Source: Bacteroidales bacterium
GTDB lineage: Bacteria > Bacteroidota > Bacteroidia > Bacteroidales > FEN-979
DNA: 64,000 bases
Direction: 5' to 3'
Assembly: GCA_023231005.1 (NCBI GenBank)
Contig: JALNWG010000018.1
Location: 1-64,000 of the forward strand
Of this stretch, positions 42,610-52,667 are shown in pieces. The notes under the pieces are model-generated. The model was not told the origin of the DNA, searched no databases, and saw only the letters and a list, made by a program, of their open reading frames with translations. Positions within the stretch are counted from its first letter, which is position 1. Each line of letters opens with the position of its first letter. Made by a program: the position numbers and the translations under genes.

Positions 42610-45213
42610 CTACTTTTTTTGAAGCAATTTTTTAATCTCATTTAATTTCATCAACGCCTCAACCGGGGTCAGGGTATTTATCTCCGTATTTAAAATATCT
42701 TCTTTGATCTGCTGCAGCAATGGATCATCAAGCTGGATGAAACTCAGTTGATATCCACCATCCGCTTTCCCCTTTCCAATCCCCTCTGTTTCATGCGACG
42801 CTTCCAACTGACTAAGGATCTCCTTTGCCCGTTCCAGAACAGAAGAGGGCATACCGGCTATTTTAGCTACATGGATGCCAAAGCTGTGTTCGCTTCCACC
42901 AGGAAGAAGTTTCCTTAAAAAAATGACTTTGTTCTGAATTTCCCTGACGGAAATATGATAATTTTTGATTCGTGGCAAGCGGGTTGCCATCTCATTGAGT
43001 TCATGATAGTGAGTGGCAAAGAGTACCTTGGGCCGGAACAACGGATGCTGATGCAGAAACTCCGCTATCGCCCAGGCAATGCTGATGCCATCGTAGGTAC
43101 TGGTTCCGCGTCCGATCTCATCGAGCAGAATCAGGCTACGGCTGGAAACATTATTCAGAATGCTCGCCGTTTCGTTCATCTCCACCATGAAAGTAGATTC
43201 ACCGGAAGAGATGTTATCGGAAGCCCCTACCCGCGTAAATATCTTGTCGGTAATTCCGAGCGTGGCCGATTCGGCTGGAATAAAGCTCCCCATCTGGGCC
43301 ATCAATACAATCAGAGCCGTTTGTCGCAACAAAGCCGACTTCCCCGACATGTTCGGCCCGGTCAACATGATGATCTGCTGATTGGTATCGTCAAGATGAA
43401 CATCATTGGCAATATACGATTCCCCCGGCTTCATCTGTTGCTCTATTACCGGATGACGACCATTGCGGATATCAATCACATACGTTTCATTCAGAACTGG
43501 CCGTACATAATTGAATTTTACGGCATTAATGGAAAAAGCAACCAGCACATCCAGTCGCGCTATCATCGTGGCATCGAGTTGTATCGGAACAATAAAATCT
43601 GCTAAAAAGAGGATCAGATCATTATATATCTTCATTTCGATCTCCTGGATCTTCTCTTCCGCATGAAGGATCTTTTCTTCATAAGCCTTCAGTTCCTCCG
43701 TGATATACCGTTCGGCATTGACTAAGGTTTGTTTGCGGTTCCATTCGGGAGGAACCTTATCTTTATGAGCATTGGTCACCTCAAGGTAATAACCAAAAAC
43801 ATTGGTATAGCCTATTTTCAGTGAACTGATCCCGGTCCGTTCCATCTCCCGCTGCTGGATCTGAACAAGGTAATCCTTCCCCGAAAAAGCAATTTTCCGT
43901 AAATCGTCCAATTCCGGATCAACACCATCGCGGATAATATTTCCTTTGATGGCCAATGCCGGGGGATCGGGCTGTATTTCATGATCGATGCGTTCACGAA
44001 CCAGCTTGCAGATGTTCAATTGCTCGCCGATTTTCACAAGTCCCTCATTACCTGATGTTCCGCAGATACCTTTCACGGCTTCGATGGCATCAAGGGCCTT
44101 TTTCAGATAGATCATTTCCCGGGGATTGACCCTGGCCACAGCCACTTTTGAAATGAGCCGTTCAAGGTCGCCGATCTGGTGAAATTGATGACACAGCAGT
44201 TCGGTAGTTTCCGGGTGAAGCTTGAAATATTCAACTGCATCCAGTCGCTCTTCGATGGGCTTACGGTTTTTCAGCGGGAGGATAATCCAGCGTCGCAGTT
44301 GCCTCGATCCCATTGGAGAAATCGTCTGGTCCAACACCTCCATCAACGTTTTTGCATTATCGTTTACGGAGTTCAGCAGTTCCAGATTCCGGATGGTAAA
44401 CCGGTCCAGCCAAACATAGTTATCTTCTTCAATCCGGCTGAGTTTGCAGATATGCCGAACCTTGTCGTGTTGTGTTTCGGCGAGATAATGTAAGGCAGCA
44501 CCCGCGGCAATCACGCCCATCTCCTGATTCTCAACCCCGAAACCCTTCAGCGAAGCGGTACCAAATTGCTTCAGTAGAAGTTCGTGCGAGAAATCAAGGG
44601 TAAAAACCCAATCTTCAAAAGTATTGATATAAAATTTATTGCCAAACAACTCTAAAAACTGCTGACGTTTATTTTTCTGAATGATCACTTCGCTGGGCCG
44701 GAAACTCTGAATCAGCTTATCAATATATTCAAGCGACCCCTGGGCCAGGTAAAATTCACCGGTCGAAATATCAAGAAAAGAGATCCCCGATATTTTATCC
44801 TGAAGATGAACTCCGGCCAAGTAATTATTCTCTTTCTGGTCAAGAATCTTGTCATGATACGAAACTCCGGGGGTGACCAGTTCTGTAACGCCGCGTTTCA
44901 CAATGTTCTTTGTCAGTTTCGGATCTTCCAGTTGATCACAAATGGCAACCCGTAAACCGGCTTTCACTAATTTGGGAAGATAGAGATCAAGAGAATGATA
45001 CGGGAAACCGGCTAATTCTACGAATTTTGCTGACCCGTTGGCACGTCGGGTAAGGACAATCCCCAAAATATTGGAAGCCCGAATGGCATCTTCCCCAAAT
45101 GTTTCATAGAAATCACCTACCCTGAAAAGCAGTACAGCATCGGGATACTTTGCTTTTATGGCGTTGTATTGACGCATCAGCGGGGTCTCTGCTATTTCCG
45201 TTTGTTTTGCCAA
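42610..45213 (-). CDS. mutS: DNA mismatch repair protein MutS
   Basis: 867 residues, full length. The mismatch-binding motif F-Y-E is in L-L-F-R-V-G-D-F-Y-E-T-F-G-E-D near residue 37. The connector, core and clamp domains follow. The ATPase has Walker A G-P-N-M-S-G-K-S-A-L-L-R-Q, Walker B L-I-L-L-D-E-I-G-R-G-T-S-T-Y-D-G and the F-A-T-H-Y-H-E-L switch region. MutS recognises mispaired bases and recruits MutL. The C-terminal dimerisation tail is short. It is a single gene, divergent from a TrmH-family methyltransferase. Confidence 0.97.
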   Translation of the reverse strand: MAKQTEIAETPLMRQYNAIKAKYPDAVLLFRVGDFYETFGEDAIRASNILGIVLTRRANGSAKFVELAGFPYHSLDLYLPKLVKAGLRVAICDQLEDPKLTKNIVKRGVTELVTPGVSYHDKILDQKENNYLAGVHLQDKISGISFLDISTGEFYLAQGSLEYIDKLIQSFRPSEVIIQKNKRQQFLELFGNKFYINTFEDWVFTLDFSHELLLKQFGTASLKGFGVENQEMGVIAAGAALHYLAETQHDKVRHICKLSRIEEDNYVWLDRFTIRNLELLNSVNDNAKTLMEVLDQTISPMGSRQLRRWIILPLKNRKPIEERLDAVEYFKLHPETTELLCHQFHQIGDLERLISKVAVARVNPREMIYLKKALDAIEAVKGICGTSGNEGLVKIGEQLNICKLVRERIDHEIQPDPPALAIKGNIIRDGVDPELDDLRKIAFSGKDYLVQIQQREMERTGISSLKIGYTNVFGYYLEVTNAHKDKVPPEWNRKQTLVNAERYITEELKAYEEKILHAEEKIQEIEMKIYNDLILFLADFIVPIQLDATMIARLDVLVAFSINAVKFNYVRPVLNETYVIDIRNGRHPVIEQQMKPGESYIANDVHLDDTNQQIIMLTGPNMSGKSALLRQTALIVLMAQMGSFIPAESATLGITDKIFTRVGASDNISSGESTFMVEMNETASILNNVSSRSLILLDEIGRGTSTYDGISIAWAIAEFLHQHPLFRPKVLFATHYHELNEMATRLPRIKNYHISVREIQNKVIFLRKLLPGGSEHSFGIHVAKIAGMPSSVLERAKEILSQLEASHETEGIGKGKADGGYQLSFIQLDDPLLQQIKEDILNTEINTLTPVEALMKLNEIKKLLQKK

Positions 45214-45292
45214 AAAATACCGGAATTAAGAATTTAGAATTAACAATGAATAATTTTTCAAAGTTAAGAATGAGTTGGAATTTGTTTTGATT

Positions 45293-45322
45293 TTGTTGAT
45301 AAGTCAGCAAAAAGTATCTTTG
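45293..45322 (+). promoter_or_regulatory. Promoter of the second TrmH-family gene
   Basis: TTG, 19 bases, TATCTTTG, an exact consensus, 63 bases upstream of the start codon at 45386. Confidence 0.65.
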
Positions 45323-45385
45323 CACGACAAATCCAACATACTAAAATAAAATCACTTATTCACTTAACTCTTAATCACTTCCATA

Positions 45386-45928
45386 TTGAAAAAATTGACG
45401 ATGCCGGAATTGAACCGGTTGACAGTTGAAGAATATAAAGCTGCAGAGAAAACTCCGATTGTGATTGTTTTAGATAATATACGGAGCCAGCACAATATTG
45501 GTTCGGTGTTCCGGACGGCCGATGCATTTCGCTTAGAGGGGATCCTGTTGTGTGGAATAACCGCAACTCCTCCTCACCGGGAGATTCAGAAAACCGCCCT
45601 GGGAGCTACTGAATCGGTACCCTGGCAATATTTTGACAACACCATCGATGCTTGTACAAAATTAATCAATGAGGGGTATCATCTTTTAGCTGTAGAACAA
45701 GTTACTGGGAGCATTCCGCTCTATGATTTTCAACCGGCAAAAGATCAAAAACTCGCAATCATTTTTGGAAATGAGGTATCGGGAGTAAGAGAAGATGCCT
45801 TGTCGATGGCAACCGGTTGTTTGGAAATTCCCCAGTTCGGAACTAAACATTCCTTTAATATTTCAGTATCCGCAGGGATCGTGATATGGGATATTTTTTC
45901 CAAACTCAATTACCAAAAAGTAAAATGA
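45386..45928 (+). CDS. TrmH-family RNA methyltransferase, short form
   Basis: 180 residues with a TTG start; M-K-K-L-T-M-P-E-L-N-R is the expected N-terminus in this Bacteroidota group, and the ATG 15 bases in would cut it. It is a bare SPOUT domain with motif 1 L-D-N-I-R-S-Q-H-N-I-G-S-V-F-R, motif 2 I-I-F-G-N-E-V-S-G-V and motif 3 F-G-T-K-H-S-F-N-I-S-V-S-A-G-I. It lacks the N-terminal substrate domain of the 5886-6671 protein. It should methylate a ribose in tRNA or rRNA. The exact target is unknown. Confidence 0.9.
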   Translation: MKKLTMPELNRLTVEEYKAAEKTPIVIVLDNIRSQHNIGSVFRTADAFRLEGILLCGITATPPHREIQKTALGATESVPWQYFDNTIDACTKLINEGYHLLAVEQVTGSIPLYDFQPAKDQKLAIIFGNEVSGVREDALSMATGCLEIPQFGTKHSFNISVSAGIVIWDIFSKLNYQKVK

Positions 45929-46109
45929 AACAATCTGATTTACATTGGTTTTTATTTTTTTATTTAAACTAATGTAACCCTTCGGTTCTTTTTTGCGTAC
46001 AATTCTAAAATTTATATTTTTACATTGTTGATAAAATGGGTAATCAATTATTTTAAAATGGTATAATAACCTTATAAATAATTTATATTTGTCAAATAAA
46101 CCATTATAA

Positions 46110-46141
46110 TTGCTCGGAAATTCAATAATTAATTATATTTG
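46110..46141 (+). promoter_or_regulatory. Probable promoter of the OmpA/TPR gene
   Basis: TTG, 21 bases, TATATTTG at 46134-46141. A second TATATTTG lies at 46084-46091. The 250-base AT-rich gap 45929-46181 holds nothing else that I can recognise. Confidence 0.5.
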
Positions 46142-46181
46142 CTAATCAGTAAACATATTCAATAAACGAAAAATTAGAGGT

Positions 46182-48728
46182 ATGAAAAACATTTATCGAA
46201 TCTTACAGAAGGTCATGATTGTCATGCTTGTGGCACTCATTCCCCTGGTCTCTTTTGCACAGGATAAAGCTAAAGAACAAAAGGTAAGAAACACAGCTCC
46301 ATCTCACAGTTATTGGTCGGTGGGCGCTTTTGGAGGAATTATGCAGTTTAATGGCGACCTCTCTAAAAATCTTTGGGTTAATCTTTATTCAAATAGTTTG
46401 GGTTACAATTATGGTCTCGTAGTAACCAAGCAATTTACCCGCGTTATCGGTGTTCGTGCCCGTATCGCTCATGGCATGTTACAAAGCCGGGTAGAAAACA
46501 AATTTGTGTATGATTATAACGGGAATGGACAACCAGCCTACATTTCACAATCATTCAAGTCCTATCCCTGGGAAACCGATCTTCAGTTTACAGTTAACTG
46601 GCTGAATTGGGCCTTAGGTTATAAACCGGATCGTTTCTTCTCCTCCTATGTCATTCTCGGCGTAGGTCTTGATCAAACCATCGGTCATAAAACAGACTTG
46701 CTGTTGGCTAAGGATGTTGCCTGGATTGGACAGAAAGACAATGTAGGAAACATGGGTAACACTTCCGGTCTTGCCGGCCATAACCTCGAATTTAAAGTCG
46801 GTGCCGGTCTTGGCTTCGATTTCAACATCAATAAACATTGGTCAATTCCAGTCGAATTATATTGGAGATGGCGTGATGGCGACATCGTTGATATGCAACC
46901 CGGCGGTGCCAAAGAAATTGTCAACGATATGTACAGTTCCGCAACCATCGGACTTACCTATAAATTTGCTTATAGTGGCTGCAACCTGAAAGAAATGGCA
47001 AATAATTACAACCAGGTGAAACTGGAAACCACTCCGGCTGTTCTTTCCGAAAAGGGTGATTCCGTTATGGTTACTGTTAAAGGAACCGTTCCTCCCAAGT
47101 ATTTCTGCCCAACCGCTTCCATGTATTTCCAACCTGTTGTTACCTATAATGGTGGAAAATATGATCTGAAACCCATGAATATTTATGGTGAAAAACTTAG
47201 TGGCGACGGCACCATGATCAAATACAAAGAAGGTGGTACTTTTACCTATACTACGGTATTCCCGTACAAACCTGAAATGGGTGTATCGCAATTGTCTGTT
47301 GCTCCTGTTGTTTATGAAGCCAAAGAAAAAATTCTGCTGAAAAAAGACGAAATCAAGGTAAAGGCAAAATTTGTTGAACTGCCTTCACGCGATCTGGCTC
47401 CTGGTATCATCCATACCCCAACCCTTATCCAGCATGATGAAATAACACTCATCGCTGATCATGGTTATCAGAAAGAAGTATTCCAGTCAAAAACCGGTAT
47501 CATCTACTTCAAAAAGAACAAATTTGATCTCGACCTTAAATATGGTATCAATAAAACTGACCTTGCCAAAGCAGGTCTCACCGACTTCGATGCCTTTGTA
47601 AAACAAGGATGGAAAATAAAAGATATCGCAATGAATGGTTGGGCTTCTCCTGAAGGCGAAGAAACCTTCAATGCCAACTTATCCGAAAATCGTTCCAAAA
47701 CCGGAAATGCTTATGTCATCAGTCAGTTTCAGGCTTGGGCTAAGGAAGCCAATAAAGGCAATAAGGATAAAAAAGCTGTGAAAGCAGCTGTTGAAGCTGC
47801 CGGTAAAGATGTTAACATGGTATTGCAACATCATGGCCCGGATTGGAATGGCTTCCTGAAAGCCGTTCAAAACAGCGACCTGAAAGACAAAGACAAAATC
47901 CTGAATGTAATCAACTCCAATGCAGATCAGCTTAAGAAAGAAGCAGAAATTCGCAACATGATCCTGATCTATCCTGAAATTGAAAGCAAACTGCTTCCTC
48001 CATTGCGTCGCGTTGAAATTACCGGAACATTGTATGAACCTCGTTTAACCGATGTTGAAATCAGCCAGTATGCTGTTTCAAATCCGGATAAATTAAAAGT
48101 GGAAGAATTGCTCTATGCCGCTACCCTTACCAATGATGTCAACGCTAAGGTGACCATCACTGAAAATGCTGTAAAACAATTCCCCAACAACTGGAAAGCC
48201 TTGAACAACGCAGCTGTAGCTCAAGTTAGTAAAGGAAACCTGGGCCGTGCTTCCGAATTACTTAACAAAGCTCAGGGAATTGCCCCAAATAATGGCATCA
48301 TCGAAAATAACATTGGTGTGATTGCCGCAAAACAAGGTGATCTGAAAAAAGCTGAAGCTCAATTTAAAAAAGCAGCTACCTTAGGTGAAAATACCAATTA
48401 CAACCAGGGCGTTCTCCTGATCCCGAAAGGCGATTATCCGAAAGCCATCACGATGCTATCTAACGCTAAATGCAGCTATAACCTGGGTCTCGCACAGTTG
48501 GTTTCCGGCAATACCAGCGCCGCTGAAACTACGCTGAAATGCGCTCCCCAAACTCCGGATACGTATTATCTGCTGGCCGTCATTGGCGCTCGTACAAACA
48601 ACACCAAAACGATGTACGAAAACCTGATGAAAGCTTGCCAGGATTCTAAAATGAAAACTCAGGCCAAAAATGATCGCGAATTCTACAGTTTTGCGAATTC
48701 ACCTGAATTTTTGAATATCGTGAAGTAA
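46182..48728 (+). CDS. Outer membrane OmpA-like protein with TPR C-terminus
   Basis: 848 residues with signal peptide (ending V-S-F-A-Q-D). Residues 40-275 look like an outer-membrane barrel (Y-W-S-V-G-A-F-G-G-I-M, Y-K-F-A-Y at the end). A beta-rich region follows, then an OmpA-like segment (M-N-G-W-A-S-P-E-G-E-E, N-L-S-E-N-R-S) interrupted by a lysine-rich helical insert. The last 200 residues are tetratricopeptide-type helices (N-N-W-K-A-L-N-N-A-A-V-A, N-I-G-V-I-A-A-K-Q-G-D). It probably links the outer membrane to peptidoglycan and may organise partners through the TPR part. The N-terminal part is similar to abundant Bacteroidota outer-membrane proteins; precise role unknown. Confidence 0.8.
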   Translation: MKNIYRILQKVMIVMLVALIPLVSFAQDKAKEQKVRNTAPSHSYWSVGAFGGIMQFNGDLSKNLWVNLYSNSLGYNYGLVVTKQFTRVIGVRARIAHGMLQSRVENKFVYDYNGNGQPAYISQSFKSYPWETDLQFTVNWLNWALGYKPDRFFSSYVILGVGLDQTIGHKTDLLLAKDVAWIGQKDNVGNMGNTSGLAGHNLEFKVGAGLGFDFNINKHWSIPVELYWRWRDGDIVDMQPGGAKEIVNDMYSSATIGLTYKFAYSGCNLKEMANNYNQVKLETTPAVLSEKGDSVMVTVKGTVPPKYFCPTASMYFQPVVTYNGGKYDLKPMNIYGEKLSGDGTMIKYKEGGTFTYTTVFPYKPEMGVSQLSVAPVVYEAKEKILLKKDEIKVKAKFVELPSRDLAPGIIHTPTLIQHDEITLIADHGYQKEVFQSKTGIIYFKKNKFDLDLKYGINKTDLAKAGLTDFDAFVKQGWKIKDIAMNGWASPEGEETFNANLSENRSKTGNAYVISQFQAWAKEANKGNKDKKAVKAAVEAAGKDVNMVLQHHGPDWNGFLKAVQNSDLKDKDKILNVINSNADQLKKEAEIRNMILIYPEIESKLLPPLRRVEITGTLYEPRLTDVEISQYAVSNPDKLKVEELLYAATLTNDVNAKVTITENAVKQFPNNWKALNNAAVAQVSKGNLGRASELLNKAQGIAPNNGIIENNIGVIAAKQGDLKKAEAQFKKAATLGENTNYNQGVLLIPKGDYPKAITMLSNAKCSYNLGLAQLVSGNTSAAETTLKCAPQTPDTYYLLAVIGARTNNTKTMYENLMKACQDSKMKTQAKNDREFYSFANSPEFLNIVK

Positions 48729-48751
48729 TTTGTTTACTGATGCAGAAAAAA

Positions 48752-48781
48752 ACCCGGCTATTACAGGCCGGGTTTTTTTTT
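48752..48781 (+). terminator. Rho-independent terminator after the OmpA/TPR gene
   Basis: AACCCGGC and GCCGGGTT form an 8-bp perfect stem with an 8-base loop, followed by T residues, 23 bases after the stop. Confidence 0.9.
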
Positions 48782-48794
48782 CGATATTTGTACC

Positions 48795-49262
48795 ATGAAA
48801 GAAGTATTTCTCCTCCTTGGCTCCAATCGCGGTAACCGGCAACAATTATTGAAACAAGCCCGTGAACTGCTCGCCGAAAAAGCCGGAACCATTTTAAAAA
48901 TCAGCACAATCTATGAAACAACCCCCTGGGGCTTTGACGACGATACACTTTTTTTAAACCAGGCCGTGGAAATAGATACCAACCTTGCACCCGACCAATT
49001 GTTGCAGGAACTCCTGTCCATCGAAAAACAACTCGGCCGGATTCGCCCATCTGAAGCACATTACCAAGGCCGTACCATGGATATCGATATTCTGTTTTTC
49101 GGAAATCAACGTATTTTTACCGATTCCCTGATAATCCCCCACCCCCGGTTACACGAAAGATTTTTTGCATTACAACCCCTGGCGGAAATCGCCCCCGACT
49201 TTGTACATCCCATAATGCAAAAAGATATCAAAACACTGCTTAAAATGATCATTAATTCCTAA
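48795..49262 (+). CDS. folK: 2-amino-4-hydroxy-6-hydroxymethyldihydropteridine diphosphokinase
   Basis: 155 residues. L-L-L-G-S-N-R-G-N-R near the N-terminus, Y-E-T-T-P-W-G, L-L-S-I-E-K-Q-L-G-R, M-D-I-D-I-L-F-F-G and I-P-H-P-R-L-H-E-R are all HPPK signatures, including the Mg-binding Asp pair in M-D-I-D. It makes the diphosphate used for folate synthesis. The last two codons and the stop (AATTCCTAA) are the first units of a heptamer repeat array. In many Bacteroidota folK and the following deoxynucleoside kinase gene are adjacent or fused. Confidence 0.95.
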   Translation: MKEVFLLLGSNRGNRQQLLKQARELLAEKAGTILKISTIYETTPWGFDDDTLFLNQAVEIDTNLAPDQLLQELLSIEKQLGRIRPSEAHYQGRTMDIDILFFGNQRIFTDSLIIPHPRLHERFFALQPLAEIAPDFVHPIMQKDIKTLLKMIINS

Positions 49263-49301
49263 TTCTTAATTCTTAATTCTTAATTCTTAATTCCTAATTC
49301 T
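49255..49301 (+). repeat. 7-bp tandem repeat array between folK and the kinase gene
   Basis: About six heptamers (TTCCTAA, four TTCTTAA, TTCCTAA). It starts inside the folK stop region and ends at the TTG start codon of the kinase gene, filling the whole gap. Confidence 0.85.
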
Positions 49302-49930
49302 TGTACAACTACATCGTAATAGAAGGCAATATCGGAGCAGGAAAGACATCGCTGGCAACACAGATGGCCAAAGAACTTAACGCTTCTCTGATTCTCGAGC
49401 AATTTGAAGAGAACTCTTTTTTACCTAAATTTTATGAAGATCCACTCCGGTATTCATTTCCATTAGAACTCTCTTTTTTGGCCGACCGGTATCAGCAATT
49501 GAAAAATCATTTCAATAAACCCGATCTCTTTACCTCCTTCACCATTGCCGATTATTTCATCTTCAAATCGCTGATCTTCGCCAGCCGCAATCTTGAATCA
49601 CTTGAATTCGGACTCTATGGAAAACTTTTCAACATCGTCTCTTCTGTCGTCCCCCGGCCCGAACTGATCGTCTACCTTTACCTCAACCTGGAAAATCTGA
49701 AGAAAAATATCGAAAAACGTGGCCGTCCTTATGAACAAAACATCAAGTTCGACTATCTCGATAAAATACAAACCGGGTATCTTGAATTTCTACGACAGCA
49801 ACCCGACCTCCGCGTACTGCTAATCGATACCAACAACCTTGATTTTGTTGCCCATAATGAAGACTACCAATGGCTCAAAGAAGTGATCATGAAAGAATAT
49901 CCGGTTGGAATGCACACCCTCACAAAATGA
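49301..49930 (+). CDS. Deoxynucleoside kinase
   Basis: 209 residues with a TTG start directly behind the repeat array. The P-loop is G-N-I-G-A-G-K-T (residues 9-16). L-E-Q-F-E-E-N-S-F-L, L-A-D-R-Y-Q-Q (the D-R motif of the family) and I-E-K-R-G-R-P-Y-E (lid region) follow. It belongs to the deoxyadenosine/deoxyguanosine/thymidine-kinase-2-like group and should salvage deoxynucleosides in the cytoplasm. The preferred base cannot be read from sequence. Coupling with folK is likely. Confidence 0.9.
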   Translation: MYNYIVIEGNIGAGKTSLATQMAKELNASLILEQFEENSFLPKFYEDPLRYSFPLELSFLADRYQQLKNHFNKPDLFTSFTIADYFIFKSLIFASRNLESLEFGLYGKLFNIVSSVVPRPELIVYLYLNLENLKKNIEKRGRPYEQNIKFDYLDKIQTGYLEFLRQQPDLRVLLIDTNNLDFVAHNEDYQWLKEVIMKEYPVGMHTLTK

Positions 49931-49973
49931 TGCACTCACTTCGTTTGCCGATGGATTTCTTCCCTCCCTCCTC

Positions 49974-50567
49974 CTAATTTGCAAATAGTTTTTTCAGTAA
50001 CTGGTCGATTTTATAACCATAATCGGGATCTGCTGCCCAGGTACCTGCCAGATCATAAATCGTAAAGACCGTACCGCGATGCACATGTTCCAGCCGTTTA
50101 TCCACCGGAGGGGATTGTAAAGGATCTACACTGGCATAAGCTTTGAGATGTTGAATATGCGCCCTTACACCCTCTTCCATTGAATCAAACCAGTCGCCTG
50201 CCGTATAGGCATTGATGGCACCCAAACCACAGAAATTATTCTGGAACCGGCTTACAGAACCGGTAAACCGCAGGAAACCGGTCTCCAAACACATCTGGCA
50301 TACGGCTACATCATGGTTCACTCCTTCCCGCTTGCTTTCGATAATATACGTCCGGATCAGCCGGACAAGATAAGCCGAATCAAGATTGTTATTGTTATCA
50401 AGCATGAAACTGATGAGGGTCGACGGGGACTTGATCCCACGGTCCATGATCATGATCGATGGATATGCTGGCCGTCGGGGGGCGCGATCGGTAACCCTCC
50501 CACCGGAAAAAACCGGAGGAACCATCAGGAGAAAAAAAAGCAACAGGGACTGTCGCACCAACAACAT
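49974..50567 (-). CDS. Exported glucosaminidase-domain protein
   Basis: 197 residues if started at the ATG at 50567 (M-L-L-V-R-Q-S-L-L-L-F-F, a signal peptide); a GTG 18 bases upstream is also possible. The domain has I-I-E-S-K-R-E-G-V-N-H-D-V-A, Q-M-C-L-E-T-G-F-L-R-F with its glutamate, N-N-F-C-G-L-G-A and A-H-I-Q-H-L-K-A-Y-A, as in GH73/FlgJ-type glucosaminidases. It should cut peptidoglycan glycan chains in the periplasm. The C-terminus W-A-A-D-P-D-Y-G-Y-K-I is typical. It is convergent with the kinase gene and divergent from sppA. Confidence 0.82.
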   Translation of the reverse strand: MLLVRQSLLLFFLLMVPPVFSGGRVTDRAPRRPAYPSIMIMDRGIKSPSTLISFMLDNNNNLDSAYLVRLIRTYIIESKREGVNHDVAVCQMCLETGFLRFTGSVSRFQNNFCGLGAINAYTAGDWFDSMEEGVRAHIQHLKAYASVDPLQSPPVDKRLEHVHRGTVFTIYDLAGTWAADPDYGYKIDQLLKKLFAN

Positions 50568-50755
50568 TACAGCGTGTTTATTCACGTCGCAAGAGTAATC
50601 GAATTTTCCACACAAAAAAGCACCTTCGGCCTTTTTTTTTGCACAGGAAAATGTTCATATTTTATTGTCCTGATCAATAGATTCACTTCGTTCGATGATA
50701 AAACTGCAACCGATGGAATTATTTATATCTTTGTCCCATATCAAAATTCCGCTCC

Positions 50756-52516
50756 ATGAAACAGTTTTTCAAATTCATGTTTGCCAGTATGCTGGGAACA
50801 TTTCTCGTTTTGTTGATCCTGTCGGTTATATCGTTCGGGATCATTGCCGCTATCGTTGCTTCCGCTTCACAGGAAGAAGTGGTAATATCAAAAAACACGG
50901 TGCTTCAGCTTAAACTGAACAAAACCATTGCCGACCGGAGTTCCAAAACAAAGGTTGTGATGGGTTATTCCGGCCCAGAAAAAAATACCGGATTGAATGA
51001 AATTCTGGATAATTTAAAGAAAGCAAAAAATGATGATAACATCGCCGGGATATATCTCGATCTGAGCGATATTCCTGCCGGTATTTCCACTGTATCGGAG
51101 ATTCGTGAAGGATTGCTGGATTTTAAAAAATCAGGAAAATTTATTTGGGCCTATAGCGAAGTCTATTCTCAAAAATCATATTACCTGGCTACCGCAGCCG
51201 ATAAAATTTTCCTTCAACCCCAGGGCGCAATCGAATTCAAAGGCCTTTCCTCCGAGATCATGTTCGTGAAAGGTTTACTTGAAAAACTGGATGTGAAAAT
51301 GCAGATCATCCGTCATGGTAAATTTAAAGCAGCTACGGAACCGCTGTTTCTGGACAAAATGAGTCCCGAAAACAGAAAGCAGATGACCGAACTTGTTAAT
51401 AATGTATGGAATGAAATCCTCGACGGAATTGTTGATACCCGTAAAATAAGCCGGCAGGAGCTGAACAATCTTGCCGACAGTTTGAAAATTCAGACTGCAG
51501 AAGATGCCCTGAAATACAAATTTGTGGATCAACTGGTCTATAAAGATGAATTGATCACCGAGATGAAGAAAAAACTCGCCCTCACCGACAAACAAAAAAT
51601 TCAATTGGTAACGCTCGAAAAATATACCGATGTAGCAGAAAAGAAACACGGTACGACACCTTCCGATAAAATTGCCGTAGTCTATGCCAGTGGCTCCATT
51701 GGAAGCGGAACGGGCGACGATGAAAGTATTGGATCAGAGCGGATCTCCAAAGCGCTGAGAAAAGCGCGTGAAGATGACAAAGTGAAAGCCATCGTTTTCC
51801 GCATCAACTCAGGAGGTGGCAGCGCCCTGGCCAGCGATGTGATCTGGCGTGAAGTCGACCTCGCCCGCCAGGTGAAGCCCGTTGTGGCATCTTTCGGCGA
51901 TGTGGCTGCCAGCGGAGGTTATTACATCGCCTGTGCTGCTTCAAAAATCATAGCCGACCCCACTACCATCACCGGCTCCATCGGAGTATTCGGAGTGATC
52001 CCAAATTTCCAGGGCCTCTTTTCCAAAAAATTGGGAATCACTTTCGATCTAGCCAATACCAACAAAAACAGTGACTATATTCCCGTTCAAAAACCCCTTA
52101 CCCCCTATCAAACACTACTCATCCAGCGTGATGTCGATCATATTTATGATGTCTTCACAGGAAAAGTGGCAGCCGGACGGAAAATGACCAAGGCTGCGGT
52201 CGACGACATCGGCCAGGGCCGGATATGGAGCGGCACGGATGCAAAAAACATCGGCCTGATCGACGATTTTGGCGGACTGTCAAAGGCTATTGAAACAGCT
52301 GCGGAATTAGCAAAGATCAAAAACTACCGCATCCTCTCCCTCCCCGAACAAAAAGAATGGTTTGAAGAACTCATTAATCAGATCACCGGAAACGACCCCT
52401 CCGCAAAACTCAAGCAAGCCCTGGGCGAAAACTACCAGTATTACCAGTACCTGAAAGAACTCCAGGAAATGAAAGGGGTGCAGGCAAGGCTGCTTTATGA
52501 CCTGAATTTGCAGTAA
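50756..52516 (+). CDS. sppA: Signal peptide peptidase SppA, long (67K) type
   Basis: 586 residues with one N-terminal membrane helix (M-L-G-T-F-L-V-L-L-I-L-S-V-I-S-F). It has two tandem crotonase-like halves. The N-terminal half carries R-H-G-K-F-K-A-A-T-E-P with the probable general-base lysine; the C-terminal half has R-I-N-S-G-G-G-S-A-L-A-S and the nucleophile serine in D-V-A-A-S-G-G-Y-Y-I. This matches the long SppA type of E. coli. It degrades leftover signal peptides at the inner membrane. A terminator hairpin follows. Confidence 0.95.
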   Translation: MKQFFKFMFASMLGTFLVLLILSVISFGIIAAIVASASQEEVVISKNTVLQLKLNKTIADRSSKTKVVMGYSGPEKNTGLNEILDNLKKAKNDDNIAGIYLDLSDIPAGISTVSEIREGLLDFKKSGKFIWAYSEVYSQKSYYLATAADKIFLQPQGAIEFKGLSSEIMFVKGLLEKLDVKMQIIRHGKFKAATEPLFLDKMSPENRKQMTELVNNVWNEILDGIVDTRKISRQELNNLADSLKIQTAEDALKYKFVDQLVYKDELITEMKKKLALTDKQKIQLVTLEKYTDVAEKKHGTTPSDKIAVVYASGSIGSGTGDDESIGSERISKALRKAREDDKVKAIVFRINSGGGSALASDVIWREVDLARQVKPVVASFGDVAASGGYYIACAASKIIADPTTITGSIGVFGVIPNFQGLFSKKLGITFDLANTNKNSDYIPVQKPLTPYQTLLIQRDVDHIYDVFTGKVAAGRKMTKAAVDDIGQGRIWSGTDAKNIGLIDDFGGLSKAIETAAELAKIKNYRILSLPEQKEWFEELINQITGNDPSAKLKQALGENYQYYQYLKELQEMKGVQARLLYDLNLQ

Positions 52517-52610
52517 GAACTCCCGAATGGAACTGAAGTCAGTTCACTTTTGAGAAACATTGACAATTATCAACTGCTTTAACTAACAATTACAAATACC
52601 TCACAACAAT

Positions 52611-52647
52611 AAACCCCCTTCTCCTTGAAAGAGAAGGGGGTTTTTGG
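52611..52647 (+). terminator. Hairpin terminator between sppA and nifJ
   Basis: ACCCCCTTCTC and GAGAAGGGGGT form an 11-bp stem with a 7-base loop, followed by T residues. It lies between convergent genes and could serve both. A related hairpin sequence occurs at 62431-62452. Confidence 0.85.
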
Positions 52648-52667
52648 AATAAGGCCATTGTTGCTCC